The notes: generated by a model from the letters alone, not told the origin. Shown: positions 27,439-35,496, counted from the first letter of the stretch. The stretch: 64,000 nt of DNA from UBA6054 sp964522095 (GCA_964522095.1 CAZFSO010000001.1:1-64000), one strand, 5' to 3'. Program-made: numbers and translations.

Positions 27439-28719
27439 ATGGCCACGCAGATCGTCATCCCCAACGTGGGTGAATCCGTCACCTCCGGCGTGATCGCCGC
27501 GTGGTCGGTCAAGGACGGCGAGTACGTCGAACGCGACCAGACGGTGCTGGAACTCGAGACGGACAAGGTGACGATGGAGGTGCCCGCGCCGGCGTCGGGG
27601 GTGGTGCGTCACCAGGCGGCCGAGGGCGACGAGGTCGAGGTGGGCGCGGTGGTGGGGTCGATCGACGAGTCGGCTGCGAAGCCGGAAGGGGGAAGCGGCT
27701 CGGCACCCAAGCCCGAGTCGGCGCCCGCCGCGAAGCAGCAGGAGCCCAAGCCAGCGCCTGCGCCGCAGGCCCAGGCGCCCGCCGATGGGGGCCGGGCGGC
27801 GTCGCCGGGCAAGGACCACAAGGCCACGCCGCTGGCCAGGAAACTGGCCGAGGACAACCGCGTGGACCTGGGGTCGGTGTCCGGGACGGGGGCGGGCGGG
27901 CGGATCCGCGAGCAGGACGTGCTGGCGTTCATCCAGTCGCAGCGCAACGGCCCGGCGCCGGCCGGCGCGGCGGCGGTCGCGCCCGCGGCCGGGGCGCGGG
28001 GCGTGCGCCGCGAGCGGATGACGCCGCTGCGTCAGCGCATCGCGTCGCGCCTGGTGGAGGCCCAGCACACCGCGGCGATGCTGACGACCTTCAACGAGGT
28101 CGACATGGGCGCGGTGATGGCGGTGCGCAAGGAGCACAAGGAGGCGTTCGAGAAGCGGCACGGCGTTGGCCTGGGCTTCATGTCCTTCTTCGTCAAGGCG
28201 GCGGCGCAGGCGCTGGACAAGTTCCCGCTCGTCAACGCCTACATCGTGGCCGGCGAGGACGGCAAGCCTGCGATCGAGCACCACGACTACAAGGACATCG
28301 CCATCGCGGTGGCCGGGCCCAAGGGGCTGGTCGTGCCGGTGCTGCGCAACTGCGAGTCGATGACCTTCGCCCAGGTCGAGGAGGGCGTCAAGGACTTCGG
28401 CGCCCGGGCCAGGGACGGCACGCTCGAACTGAGCGAGATGACCGGGGGCACCTTCACCATCACCAACGGCGGGGTGTTCGGCAGCCTGATGTCCACCCCG
28501 ATCCTCAACCCGCCCCAGTCGGCGATCCTCGGGATGCACGGCATCAAGAACCGGCCGGTGGAGTACCCGGAGAAGTCCGGCCAGATGGCGCTGCGTCCGA
28601 TGATGTACCTGGCGCTGAGTTACGACCACCGCATCGTGGACGGGGCCGAGGCGGTGCAGTTCCTGGTGTCGATCAAGAACGCGGTCGAGAACCCGGCGCG
28701 GTTGATGCTGGACCTCTGA
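27439..28719 (+). CDS. sucB: Dihydrolipoyllysine succinyltransferase E2 component
   Basis: The E2 core of the 2-oxoglutarate dehydrogenase complex, moving the succinyl group to CoA. The 426 residues comprise a lipoyl domain (1-75) with the lipoylated lysine in ETDKVTMEV, an Ala/Pro/Gln-rich hinge, a peripheral-subunit-binding domain (ATPLARKLAEDNRVDLGSVS) and the catalytic domain. The catalytic domain starts at RERMTPLRQRIASRLVEAQ and ends with the active-site SYDHRIVDGAEAVQFLVSI. Only one lipoyl domain is present. It follows sucA by 18 bases with a GAGG ribosome site and is clearly co-transcribed. It converges on the phosphatase gene at 28763. Confidence 0.95.
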   Translation: MATQIVIPNVGESVTSGVIAAWSVKDGEYVERDQTVLELETDKVTMEVPAPASGVVRHQAAEGDEVEVGAVVGSIDESAAKPEGGSGSAPKPESAPAAKQQEPKPAPAPQAQAPADGGRAASPGKDHKATPLARKLAEDNRVDLGSVSGTGAGGRIREQDVLAFIQSQRNGPAPAGAAAVAPAAGARGVRRERMTPLRQRIASRLVEAQHTAAMLTTFNEVDMGAVMAVRKEHKEAFEKRHGVGLGFMSFFVKAAAQALDKFPLVNAYIVAGEDGKPAIEHHDYKDIAIAVAGPKGLVVPVLRNCESMTFAQVEEGVKDFGARARDGTLELSEMTGGTFTITNGGVFGSLMSTPILNPPQSAILGMHGIKNRPVEYPEKSGQMALRPMMYLALSYDHRIVDGAEAVQFLVSIKNAVENPARLMLDL

Positions 28720-28762
28720 AGACGCACCGGCGGGCCGGCGGCGCCACCGCCTGTGCCACGCT

Positions 28763-29242
28763 TCAGGTCAGTTCGTCGAGCAGGTGCTCGCAGGCGACGC
28801 GGACCATGTCGTAGACCTTGTCGAAGCCGTCCGGCCCGCCGTAGTAGGGATCGGGCACCTCGTCGGTCGGCGGGTCCGGGTGGTAGGACATCATCAGGCG
28901 GACCTTGGCTTCCGGGGCGCCGGCTTTGATGAGGTTGCGCCGGTTCTCGTGGTCCATGGCGATGATCCGGTCGAACTCGGCCGGGTCGCGGGCGGGGTCG
29001 AAGGGTCGGGCGATCGAGGGCAGTTCGACGCCGTGCTTGGCGGCGACGGCGATGGAGCGCGGGTCGGCGCACTCGCCCTTGTGCCAGCCCCCGGTGCCGC
29101 AGGAGTCGACGCGGAAGCGGTCGAGCACGCCGCGCTCGCGGGCGAGGTGGATGAAGACGCCCTCGGCCAGCGGGCTGCGGCAGATGTTGCCCAGGCAGAC
29201 AAAGAGGACGCCGGTGGGCTTGCTCGGTGCGGGGTCAGGCAT
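28763..29242 (-). CDS. Low-molecular-weight protein tyrosine phosphatase
   Basis: A 159-residue cytosolic phosphatase. The P-loop VLFVCLGNICRSPLAEG has Cys16 and Arg22 in the CX5R pattern, and the general-acid loop is DPYYGG with its aspartate near residue 130. All catalytic residues are present. Bacterial members often act on tyrosine kinases of exopolysaccharide export, or in arginine-phosphate or stress pathways. The ATG at 29242 overlaps the end of the glycosyltransferase-like gene by eight bases, so translation is coupled; this neighbour supports a role in surface polysaccharide, as an inference. It converges with sucB. Confidence 0.92.
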   Translation of the reverse strand: MPDPAPSKPTGVLFVCLGNICRSPLAEGVFIHLARERGVLDRFRVDSCGTGGWHKGECADPRSIAVAAKHGVELPSIARPFDPARDPAEFDRIIAMDHENRRNLIKAGAPEAKVRLMMSYHPDPPTDEVPDPYYGGPDGFDKVYDMVRVACEHLLDELT

Positions 29243-30200
29243 GGGCGGGCTCGGTCGGTGCGGCGGCGCGGGCGGCCAGGGCGGCGTCGAAGGCCTCCAG
29301 GACGGGCGCGACGGCGCCGGGGGTTGACTTCAGGCCGGCGCGGCCGCGCCGGCTGAGGCGCACGACGCGGCAGCCTTGCGCCTCGGCGGCGGCCTGGAGC
29401 GCGAGGCTGGCGGCGCAGTCGCTCTCCTCGGGCATGACCGCGACGTCGATCTGGTCGAGCAGCGTCGTCATGGGACGCTCGGTCAGAAGGAGGCGGAAGG
29501 GGTCGCCGAGCCCGCGGAGGTGTCTGCGGGCGGCGGGGGCCGACTCGGCCACGGACGGGGCCAGGCCGCACACGGGGTAGCCGGTGACGTGCAGGACGCT
29601 GAGCAGGAAGGCCAGCCCGCGGGCGTCGGTGCGCCCGGGCCGGTCGGCGAGCGCCGCGACGACGAGCGTGCCGGGGTCGACGGGCAGGGTGCGGAGCGCG
29701 GGGCGGGCGGGGTCGGGCCGCTCGGGCTGGGCGAGCCAGTCGGCGGGTTCCGGCGATGCGCCGCGGTCGCGCCAGCGCTGGGTGTCGCGCTCGGTGAGGG
29801 TGGTGATGCGGCTGAGGTGGCGGGGGCGTGCGGGGCAGGCGTCGGGATCGGTGGAGACCAGGTGGACCTCGTCGGCCAGGCCGCGGGCCATGGGGGCGAG
29901 TTCGTCGGACCAGCAGACGATGCGCTCGTACGGCCGGGCGAGGCGGGACAGGGCGCTGCGTCCCAGGCGCGGCTCCCCGACCGGCAAGCAGATCCTCGCG
30001 GCCGGCGCGAGGGGGGCCGGGAGCGTGCCCTGGTCGGGCCCGACCGCGACGACCGGGCCGGGGTGGCAGAGCCCGCTTTCGAGGGCGCGCGAGAGCAGGA
30101 GGGCCGGCGCGAGGCGGCCGGGGTCGCGCGGGGTCGGCGCCGCGGTGGCGGGCAGCGCGACGAGGTGCAGCGTTCCTGTGGGCGACCGGCGGGCGCTCAC
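29235..30200 (-). CDS. Glycosyltransferase-like protein of unknown specificity
   Basis: A 321-residue protein without a firm family. The N-terminal half (TLHLVALPATAAPTPRDPGR; LARPYERIVCWSDELAPMAR) and a C-terminal half with LLDQIDVAVMPEESDCAASL, continuing into ALQAAAEAQGCRVVRL, follow the layout of GT-B glycosyltransferases of the GT4 type. There the acidic-residue segment and A-x-G-x-x-V bind the nucleotide sugar. The glycine-rich acceptor loop and a standard E-x7-E motif are not clear, so it may be degenerate. The GTG at 30200 overlaps the upstream lipoprotein stop as GTGA and its 3' end overlaps the tyrosine phosphatase start by eight bases. This tight coupling argues for shared function with both. 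Confidence 0.6.
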   Translation of the reverse strand: MSARRSPTGTLHLVALPATAAPTPRDPGRLAPALLLSRALESGLCHPGPVVAVGPDQGTLPAPLAPAARICLPVGEPRLGRSALSRLARPYERIVCWSDELAPMARGLADEVHLVSTDPDACPARPRHLSRITTLTERDTQRWRDRGASPEPADWLAQPERPDPARPALRTLPVDPGTLVVAALADRPGRTDARGLAFLLSVLHVTGYPVCGLAPSVAESAPAARRHLRGLGDPFRLLLTERPMTTLLDQIDVAVMPEESDCAASLALQAAAEAQGCRVVRLSRRGRAGLKSTPGAVAPVLEAFDAALAARAAAPTEPAHA

Positions 30201-30856
30201 CGGCCGCGGCTCGCCGACTCGGTGATCTCGTGCCTGTAGAAGAGTTGGGCGAGGGCGACGCCCGCGCGTCCGGCGAGGTGCTGCTCGGCGGCGAGCGTGC
30301 CGCTGTCCTGGCCGGCGGCGCTGGGGCGCTGGGGCAGGCGGACCTCGAGCAGGTAGCCCGAGTCGGTGGCGGGCCAGACGCGCTGGGCCTGCGCCACGTC
30401 GATGATCTTGACGCGCATGGCGACGGTGGGCAGGACGGTCCCCTGCTCGGCCGCGACGGAGAAGTTGGTCACGACGGCGTAGACGACGACGTCGGCGCCG
30501 ACGGCCTTCCCGAGTTCGGAGATGCTCATGCGGTCGCCGTGGCGTTCCTTGGAGGCGGCGCTGAGGATGGTGCGCGAGTCGATGACGTCGGCGACGACCT
30601 CTTTCTCGAGCAGCGTGCGGGAGGCGACGTCGGCCGTCTCGTAGCGCAGGCGGCGCTGGGCGATCTTGCTGGACGGGTCGTCGATGAAGACGACGACGCT
30701 CTTCTCGGGGTCGAGGGTGTGGACGGGCTCGACCTTGCCGGGGCCGTGGACGGCGTAGTGGATCGGGGCGATCACGTTGCAGCCGGGGACGAGGGCTGCG
30801 GTCGCGCCGACGCAGATGGTCAGCAGCGCGGTCGGGGCGGTGAGTCGGATGGGCAT
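30197..30856 (-). CDS. Lipoprotein, paralogue of the upstream gene
   Basis: A 219-residue protein with a lipoprotein signal ending ATAALVPGC (Cys26). Mature features: KSVVVFIDDPSSKIAQRRLR, a LLEKEVVADVIDSRTILSAA segment, SELGKAVGADVVVYAVVTNF, then a beta-rich stretch ending LFYRHEI. The pattern of a short strand, a helix and a 'system-level activity' strand recalls the GNA1162/LpoB-type lipoprotein fold. The gene upstream (30883-31557) shares the lipobox LxPGC, the same order of elements and the closing LFYxHE, so the two are probably ancient duplicates. 26 bases separate them. The GTGA overlap with the glycosyltransferase-like gene ties it into the operon. Outer-membrane anchoring inferred. 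Confidence 0.72.
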   Translation of the reverse strand: MPIRLTAPTALLTICVGATAALVPGCNVIAPIHYAVHGPGKVEPVHTLDPEKSVVVFIDDPSSKIAQRRLRYETADVASRTLLEKEVVADVIDSRTILSAASKERHGDRMSISELGKAVGADVVVYAVVTNFSVAAEQGTVLPTVAMRVKIIDVAQAQRVWPATDSGYLLEVRLPQRPSAAGQDSGTLAAEQHLAGRAGVALAQLFYRHEITESASRGR

Positions 30857-30882
30857 GGGGCGTTCCTTCGTCCGCTGGCGGC

Positions 30883-31557
30883 TCAGTAGGGCAGGGCGTT
30901 GGGCTCTTCGTGGTCGTAGAAGAGCCACGCGATGCGGTTGACAAGGCGGTTGGACAGTTCGCTGGTGACGGCGGCCTCCGGGATGTCGGTGCGCATGAAG
31001 CCGCGGGCGTCGGGGAAGGTCACGCGGATGGCCTTCTCGTAGACCGGGTCGTCGGGCAGGCCGGAGTCGGACTCGTAGACGGTGACGAGGACGGAGGCGA
31101 CGCCGTCCCAGACGTACTGGTTGCCGGGCTCGTGGAGCGAGTACTCGATGATCTCAATCACGACGAGGCGTTCGACGCCGAGCATCTCGGCGACCTCGCC
31201 ACGGGTCAGCGCGGGCCAGTGGGGCGCGTTGTAGAGGACGGTCAGCAGGTCGGCGCTGGGGATGGCGTACGACGGCGCGGCGTTGACGATCAGGCGGTCG
31301 TTGACGCGCTGGATGAGGCGGGCGGTCAGGCCGGGGTGGTCGGCCTCCATCATGCGGCTGCCGGTCGCGACGACGGCGAAGGACTTGCCCGCCAGGCCGG
31401 TGTACTCGGCCTGGTGCTCGCTCTTGCCGGTTCGGTGGTAGGACTCGGCCATGCCGCCGATGGTGGCCGGGATGAAGCAGCCGGGCAGGGCCAGGCTGGC
31501 GGCGGCGATGCACGCGCCCAGGGCGGCGGCGCGGAGCGGGGATCGAAAGTTGGGCAT
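30883..31557 (-). CDS. Lipoprotein, paralogue of the downstream gene
   Basis: A 224-residue protein with a lipoprotein signal ending SLALPGC (Cys27). The mature part has GKSFAVVATGSRMMEADHPG, LLTVLYNAPHWPALTRGEVA, EMLGVERLVVIEIIEYSLHE, DGVASVLVTVYESDSG and a final NRIAWLFYDHEEPNALPY. This is the arrangement expected of GNA1162-like lipoproteins that assemble at the outer membrane. The ATG at 31557 follows aaggggaccgacgc on its strand, giving a usable ribosome site; the frame extends to 31605 without support. It lies 32 bases downstream of the DUF2752 gene. Function unknown. Confidence 0.72.
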   Translation of the reverse strand: MPNFRSPLRAAALGACIAAASLALPGCFIPATIGGMAESYHRTGKSEHQAEYTGLAGKSFAVVATGSRMMEADHPGLTARLIQRVNDRLIVNAAPSYAIPSADLLTVLYNAPHWPALTRGEVAEMLGVERLVVIEIIEYSLHEPGNQYVWDGVASVLVTVYESDSGLPDDPVYEKAIRVTFPDARGFMRTDIPEAAVTSELSNRLVNRIAWLFYDHEEPNALPY

Positions 31558-31589
31558 GCGTCGGTCCCCTTGGGGCGTCTGTGGAGGCG

Positions 31590-32057
31590 TCAGAACCCGT
31601 TCCAACTGAGGATCTTATAGACCCAGGCGGCCAGGAGGCCGGCGATCACGAGGCCCACCGTTCGCGGGCGTGCGAGCCACGCCGTCGCAGCGCCGATCCG
31701 GCTGCCGGTCAGGGCGGCGTGGGCGGCCAGCCAGAACGCGGCTGCGGTGGCCAGGCTGAGGGCCGCGCCGGCGGGCTGGGTGCGGAAGGCGGCGAGCCAT
31801 TGGCCCTCGCCGGCGTGGGAGAACGCGGTGGTCATGCCGCAGGTCAGGCAGGGCTTGTCGAACCAGACCGCCCAGGAGCAGGGGGGCAGGCCGATCTGGG
31901 TGTGCGTGCCGTGGCCTTTGGCGGCGGGGTCGAGCCAGGCGGCGATGACGAGGACGGTCAGGGTGGCGAGGGCGACGGCGCCGGCCGCGAGCCGCTCGCC
32001 CGGCCCGGCGCGCCTCGGGGCGGGCGTGCTGAGCATGGTCGGCGTGGTGGTCGGCAT
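31590..32057 (-). CDS. DUF2752 membrane protein
   Basis: A 155-residue membrane protein with three hydrophobic segments. It carries the DUF2752 hallmark CSWAVWFDKPCLTCGMTTAF between the first and second, that is, a P-C-P/L-x-C-G-x-T-R/T core. Segments: LAAGAVALATLTVLVIAAWL, ALSLATAAAFWLAAHAALTG and TVGLVIAGLLAAWVYKIL. Function unknown. The ATG at 32057 (MPTTTPTM) is preferred; the frame continues upstream only through a palindromic repeat. It lies between nuoA and the lipoproteins on the minus strand. Confidence 0.78.
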   Translation of the reverse strand: MPTTTPTMLSTPAPRRAGPGERLAAGAVALATLTVLVIAAWLDPAAKGHGTHTQIGLPPCSWAVWFDKPCLTCGMTTAFSHAGEGQWLAAFRTQPAGAALSLATAAAFWLAAHAALTGSRIGAATAWLARPRTVGLVIAGLLAAWVYKILSWNGF

Positions 32058-32121
32058 GGACTGGTGGATGTACGCCGTGAGTGGGCGGGGGGATGCGGCC
32101 GGGGTTTGGGGAAGGGGGGCT

Positions 32122-32140
32122 GACGGGCTGGAAGCCCGTC
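32122..32140. repeat. Dispersed palindromic repeat, family 1 (inverted copy)
   Basis: gacgggctggaagcccgtc is the exact reverse complement of the family core. It is followed by further related GGGC/GCCC palindromic pieces up to ~32200, in the gap between DUF2752 and nuoA. Confidence 0.85.
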
Positions 32141-32203
32141 CTTCCGGGCTTGCCCGTCCCATCGGGCCGGCCCGTTCCAGCGGGCTTGTCCGTCCCGCCG
32201 GGC

Positions 32204-32599
32204 TTAGTCGAACTTGAAGACGCCCTTGCGGAAGCCGTAGACGTAGGCGACGAGGGTGGTGAAGAGGAAGAAGAGGATGCGGCCGAGCCAGACGAGGCTC
32301 TGCTCGCTCTGGGCGTCGAGGAGGGTGTAGGTGGCGGCCCAGGGGTAGAGGAAGACGACCTCGACGTCGAAGACGAGGAAGACCATGGCGATGAGGTAGA
32401 ACCGCACGTTGAAGCGCTTGCGGGCGGTGCCGACGGGGGTCATGCCGGACTCGTAGGTCTCGCCCTTGCGGGCGCCGGCGCGGCGGGGGCCCAGGAGGAA
32501 CGAGCCGACGACGTTGATGACCGCGAAGCCGATGGCGGCGAGGATCATCAGGAAGATCGGCAGGTAGGGGGCGGGGTCGGCGTAGGCGAGTGTGGTCAC
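32204..32599 (-). CDS. nuoA: NADH-quinone oxidoreductase subunit A
   Basis: NuoA is a small membrane subunit of respiratory complex I. The 131 residues show three transmembrane segments: YLPIFLMILAAIGFAVINVV, then RFNVRFYLIAMVFLVFDVEV, the NuoA signature with its acidic residues, and LGRILFFLFTTLVAYVYGF. Between the first two is KGETYESGMTPVGTARKRFN, the conserved quinone-site loop. The GTG at 32599 follows ccggagagagcc on its strand (GGAGAG ribosome site), which fixes the start despite a long upstream frame. No other nuo gene follows: the next gene on the strand is DUF2752, so nuoA stands apart from the rest of the complex I operon here. Confidence 0.93.
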   Translation of the reverse strand: MTTLAYADPAPYLPIFLMILAAIGFAVINVVGSFLLGPRRAGARKGETYESGMTPVGTARKRFNVRFYLIAMVFLVFDVEVVFLYPWAATYTLLDAQSEQSLVWLGRILFFLFTTLVAYVYGFRKGVFKFD

Positions 32600-32774
32600 G
32601 GCTCTCTCCGGCTCTGGTGGCCCGGCTCGCCGAGCCGGTTCCGGTGTCCTTCCCTGGACGGGGCTGATGATAGCGGGGCGCGTGTGGAGGGGGGAGGGGC
32701 GGGAGGGGGAGGAAGGCGTGGGATGAGCGTCAGGAACGCCACGATTCGAGGGCTCACCGTGGTCGCGGGAAGGG

Positions 32775-32797
32775 CCGCCTGCCGGATTGGCAGGCGG
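32775..32797. repeat. Palindrome, 9-bp arms
   Basis: ccgcctgcc and ggcaggcgg are perfect arms around ggatt. The structure resembles the other dispersed palindromes of the window but with a different sequence. No second copy was seen here. Confidence 0.55.
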
Positions 32798-32944
32798 GCG
32801 GGGGGGCGTGGCGCGGGCAGGCAGGCGGGTGGGCGCGGGGTTGCGTCGCGGGGGCGCGGGCGGTGGGTCGCGGGTTGGCATCCTGTTTGCCTTTGTGACC
32901 TGACCGCCGGTCCGGTTCGGGCCGGGGAGAGCGTTGATCTTGCC

Positions 32945-32963
32945 GCGGGCGTCGGACGCCCGC
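32945..32963 (+). promoter_or_regulatory. 19-base palindrome before groEL1, possible operator
   Basis: gcgggcgtcggacgcccgc has perfect 9-base arms around a single g. It ends 18 bases before the groEL1 ATG, directly before the ribosome site ggag. The position fits a repressor site or a leader hairpin in place of the missing CIRCE. Confidence 0.35.
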
Positions 32964-32981
32964 TTCCTGGAGAACTCGTCC

Positions 32982-34724
32982 ATGGCATCCAAAGAACTGA
33001 CGTTTGACCTTGAGGCCCGGCAGGCGCTGCTCGCCGGGGTGGAGAAACTGGCCTCGGCCGTGAAGGCGACGCTGGGCCCGCGCGGGCGCAACGCGGTCAT
33101 CGACAAGTCCTGGGGCGGCCCGACCGTGACCAAGGACGGGGTGACGGTGGCCGAGGAGGTCGAACTGTCGAACAAGGCCGAGAACATGGGGGCCCGGCTG
33201 GTCAAGGAGGCGTCGAGCAAGACCTCCGACGTGGCCGGCGACGGCACGACGACCGCGACGGTGCTGGCCGAGGCGCTGTTCAAGGAGGGCCTGCGGTACA
33301 TCGCCGCGGGCGTGGACGCGAACGGGCTGGTGCGGGGGATGAAGAAGGGCATCGAGTTGGCGGCGGCGTCGATCGACTCGATGGCCAAGCCGGTCAACGG
33401 CAAGAAGGACATCCAGTCCGTCGCGACGATCTCGGCCAACAACGACCCGGAGACGGGCAAGATCATGGCCGACGCCTTCGAGCGGGTGGGCAAGGACGGC
33501 GTGATCACGGTCGAGGAGGGCAAGGGCCTGGAGACCGAGGTCACGGTGGTCGAGGGCATGCAGTTCGACCGCGGGTACCTCTCGCCGAACTTCGTGACCG
33601 ACGTGGAGGACATGACGGTCGAGTTCGACAAGGCCCTGGTGCTGGTGCACGAGGACAAGATCGACAACATCGCCAAACTGGTGCCGCTGCTCGAGAAGGT
33701 CATGGGGGCCAAGAAGCCGCTGGTGATCATCGCCGAGGACGTGACGGGCGAGGCGCTGAGCACGCTGGTGATCAACAAACTGCGCGGCACGCTGCAGGTC
33801 GCGGCGGTCAAGGCCCCGGGCTTCGGCGACCGTCGCAAGGCGATGCTGCAGGACATCGCGGTGCTGACCGGCGGCACGGCGATCATGAAGGACCTGGGCA
33901 TCGAACTCGACAAGGTCGAACTGGCCCAACTCGGCCTGGCCAAGAAGATCGAGATCACCGCGGACAACACCACGATCATCGAGGGCGCCGGCGACACCAA
34001 GGACATCCAGGCCCGGATCGAGCAGATCCGGCGGGAGATCGAGACCTCGACCAGCGACTACGACCGCGAGAAACTCCAGGAGCGCCTGGCGAAGCTGGCC
34101 GGCGGCGTGGCGCAGATCAGCGTCGGCGCCGGCTCCGAGGCCGAACTCAAGGAGAAGAAGGCCCGCGTCGAGGACGCCCTGCACGCCACCCGGGCGGCGG
34201 TCGCCGAGGGCATCGTCGCCGGCGGCGGCGTGTCGTTCATCCGCGCCCGCAAGGCCATCGAGAAGAGCAAGGAGTGGGCGGCGGTCTTCGGCAAGGCGAC
34301 CGAGATCACCTCGCACGAGGTCGGCCAGGTCCGGTACGACTTCGCGGCCGGGCTGAACGTGGTCTACAAGGCGCTGGCGGTGCCGACCGCGACCATCGCG
34401 GACAACGCCGGGGCCAAGGGCTCGGTGGTGGTCTCGAAGGTTGAGCAGGCCGAGAGCGACTCGTTCGGCTACAACGCCCTGACCGACACCTACGAGGACC
34501 TGATCAAGTCCGGGGTGATCACGCCCGCCAAGGTCGACCGCAGCGCGCTGCAGAACGCCGGCTCGGTGGCGGCCATCCTGCTGGCGGCCGACTGCATCGT
34601 CACCGAGAAGCCCGAGCCCAAGGGCACGGCCCCCGCCGGTGGCGGCATGGGCGGCGGGATGGGTGGCATGGGCGGGATGGGTGGCATGGGCGGCATGCCG
34701 GGCATGGGCGGGATGGGCTTCTGA
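32982..34724 (+). CDS. groEL: Chaperonin GroEL, copy 1 (GGM-tailed)
   Basis: The 60-kDa chaperonin subunit that folds proteins in a double-ring ATP-driven chamber. 580 residues. Key segments are KATLGPRGRNAVIDKSWGGP with TKDGVTVAEEV, the ATP-site DVAGDGTTTATVLAEAL, the apical-domain stretch ALSTLVINKLRGTLQVAAVK, and VAGGGVSFIRARKAI. It ends in a long Gly-Met tail of GGM repeats, the mark of the housekeeping GroEL. The ATG at 32982 follows cctggagaactcgtcc (GGAG); the frame from 32934 is too early. groES follows after 56 bases, the reverse of the common groES-groEL order. Confidence 0.95.
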   Translation: MASKELTFDLEARQALLAGVEKLASAVKATLGPRGRNAVIDKSWGGPTVTKDGVTVAEEVELSNKAENMGARLVKEASSKTSDVAGDGTTTATVLAEALFKEGLRYIAAGVDANGLVRGMKKGIELAAASIDSMAKPVNGKKDIQSVATISANNDPETGKIMADAFERVGKDGVITVEEGKGLETEVTVVEGMQFDRGYLSPNFVTDVEDMTVEFDKALVLVHEDKIDNIAKLVPLLEKVMGAKKPLVIIAEDVTGEALSTLVINKLRGTLQVAAVKAPGFGDRRKAMLQDIAVLTGGTAIMKDLGIELDKVELAQLGLAKKIEITADNTTIIEGAGDTKDIQARIEQIRREIETSTSDYDREKLQERLAKLAGGVAQISVGAGSEAELKEKKARVEDALHATRAAVAEGIVAGGGVSFIRARKAIEKSKEWAAVFGKATEITSHEVGQVRYDFAAGLNVVYKALAVPTATIADNAGAKGSVVVSKVEQAESDSFGYNALTDTYEDLIKSGVITPAKVDRSALQNAGSVAAILLAADCIVTEKPEPKGTAPAGGGMGGGMGGMGGMGGMGGMPGMGGMGF

Positions 34725-34780
34725 TCGTCTCACAAACACAAAGCACACGCACGCGGCACGCGTGATCGGAGAACATCGCA

Positions 34781-35068
34781 ATGGCAGTCAAGCCTCTCGA
34801 AGACCGCATCCTCGTCAAGCCCATCGAAGCGGCCAAGCAGACCGCGTCGGGCCTCTACCTCCCCGAGTCGAGCACCGAGAAGCCCATCCAGGGCAAGGTC
34901 GTGGCCGTGGGCCCGGGCAAGCGCCTGGACAACGGCACGCTCGCGTCGATGTCCATCGCGGTGGGCAACACCGTCGTGTACGGCAAGTACGCCGGCACGG
35001 AGGTGGAGATCGAGGGGGTGGACCATTTGATTTTGCGGGAGACGGAGGTTCTGGGGGTCGTGGGCTGA
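34781..35068 (+). CDS. groES: Co-chaperonin GroES
   Basis: The 10-kDa lid of the chaperonin chamber. The 95-residue protein has KPLEDRILVKPIEAAKQTAS, the mobile loop SGLYLPESSTEKPIQGKVVA with its hydrophobic triad, and GNTVVYGKYAGTEVEIEGVD plus the closing LILRETEVLGVVG. Ribosome site ggag lies somewhat far upstream (cggagaacatcgca). It sits between the two groEL copies; a four-helix-bundle gene separates it from groEL2, which it would normally precede directly. Confidence 0.95.
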   Translation: MAVKPLEDRILVKPIEAAKQTASGLYLPESSTEKPIQGKVVAVGPGKRLDNGTLASMSIAVGNTVVYGKYAGTEVEIEGVDHLILRETEVLGVVG

Positions 35069-35086
35069 AGTGAGAAGGGACTAGGG

Positions 35087-35098
35087 ACTGGCCACTAG
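35087..35098. repeat. Left inverted repeat flanking the four-helix gene
   Basis: actggccactag, preceded by agggactagggact-type sequence, is inverted relative to 35500-35511. It lies 19 bases after the groES stop and 20 bases before the four-helix gene start. Confidence 0.65.
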
Positions 35099-35118
35099 CC
35101 ACTTGAGATAGGAAGCGG

Positions 35119-35496
35119 ATGGGCATCGAATCGTACAAGGATCTTGATGCCTGGAAACTTTCGATCCGCGTGACTCGTTTCGTCTATCGGGCTTCCGAGA
35201 AGTTCCCGCCGGATGAACGGTTTGGGCTCACAAGCCAGATCCGGCGGGCGGCCGTTTCCGTCCCGTCGAACATCGCGGAGGGCTGGGGTCGCGGTACGAC
35301 CTCCGACTACGCCCGGTTCCTCCGGATGGCACGGGGCTCCCTGTACGAAGTCGAAACCCAGTGCGTTGTTGCTCGCGAACTGGGATTCATGGATGACGAG
35401 GTTTTTCGGGCAATGGACGAGGTGATCTCGGAATGCGGGCGTGTGCTCGCCGGGTTGCTTCGGAGCATCGAGAAGAAGATCAAGCTCGGTCCCTGA
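35119..35496 (+). CDS. Four-helix bundle protein (23S rRNA intervening-sequence family)
   Basis: A 125-residue protein of the S23/IVP four-helix-bundle family, first seen in intervening sequences of 23S rRNA genes and often as single genes elsewhere. Typical features are the start SYKDLDAWKLSIRVTRFVYR, FGLTSQIRRAAVSVPSNIAE with GWGRGTTSDYARFLRMARGS, and LYEVETQCVVARELGF. Molecular role unknown; the pentameric bundle of studied members is thought to bind nucleic acid. GC content is visibly lower than in the neighbours. Start ATG behind ggaagcgg. It is framed by a 12-base inverted repeat and lies between groES and groEL2, as if inserted into a groES-groEL pair. Confidence 0.9.
   Translation: MGIESYKDLDAWKLSIRVTRFVYRASEKFPPDERFGLTSQIRRAAVSVPSNIAEGWGRGTTSDYARFLRMARGSLYEVETQCVVARELGFMDDEVFRAMDEVISECGRVLAGLLRSIEKKIKLGP

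Larger units (their letters stand above)
32600..32981. other. Divergent control region between nuoA and groEL1
   Basis: 382 bases with no supported gene. It contains ggctcgccgagcc (13-base inverted repeat) near nuoA, a purine-rich G tract around 32680-32725, a palindrome at 32775 and a 19-base palindrome near groEL1. No CIRCE element (ttagcactc inverted repeat) and no clear sigma-32 box was found. Confidence 0.6.

Noticed and set aside
24091..28629. 1512-residue minus-strand open frame across sucA and sucB
   Set aside because: His/Arg/Val/Leu-rich antisense shadow without any domain. sucA and sucB are unmistakable on the plus strand.
32600..32981. CIRCE element or sigma-32 promoter before groEL1
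   Set aside because: No ttagcactc inverted repeat and no cttgaa / ccccat pair could be found.
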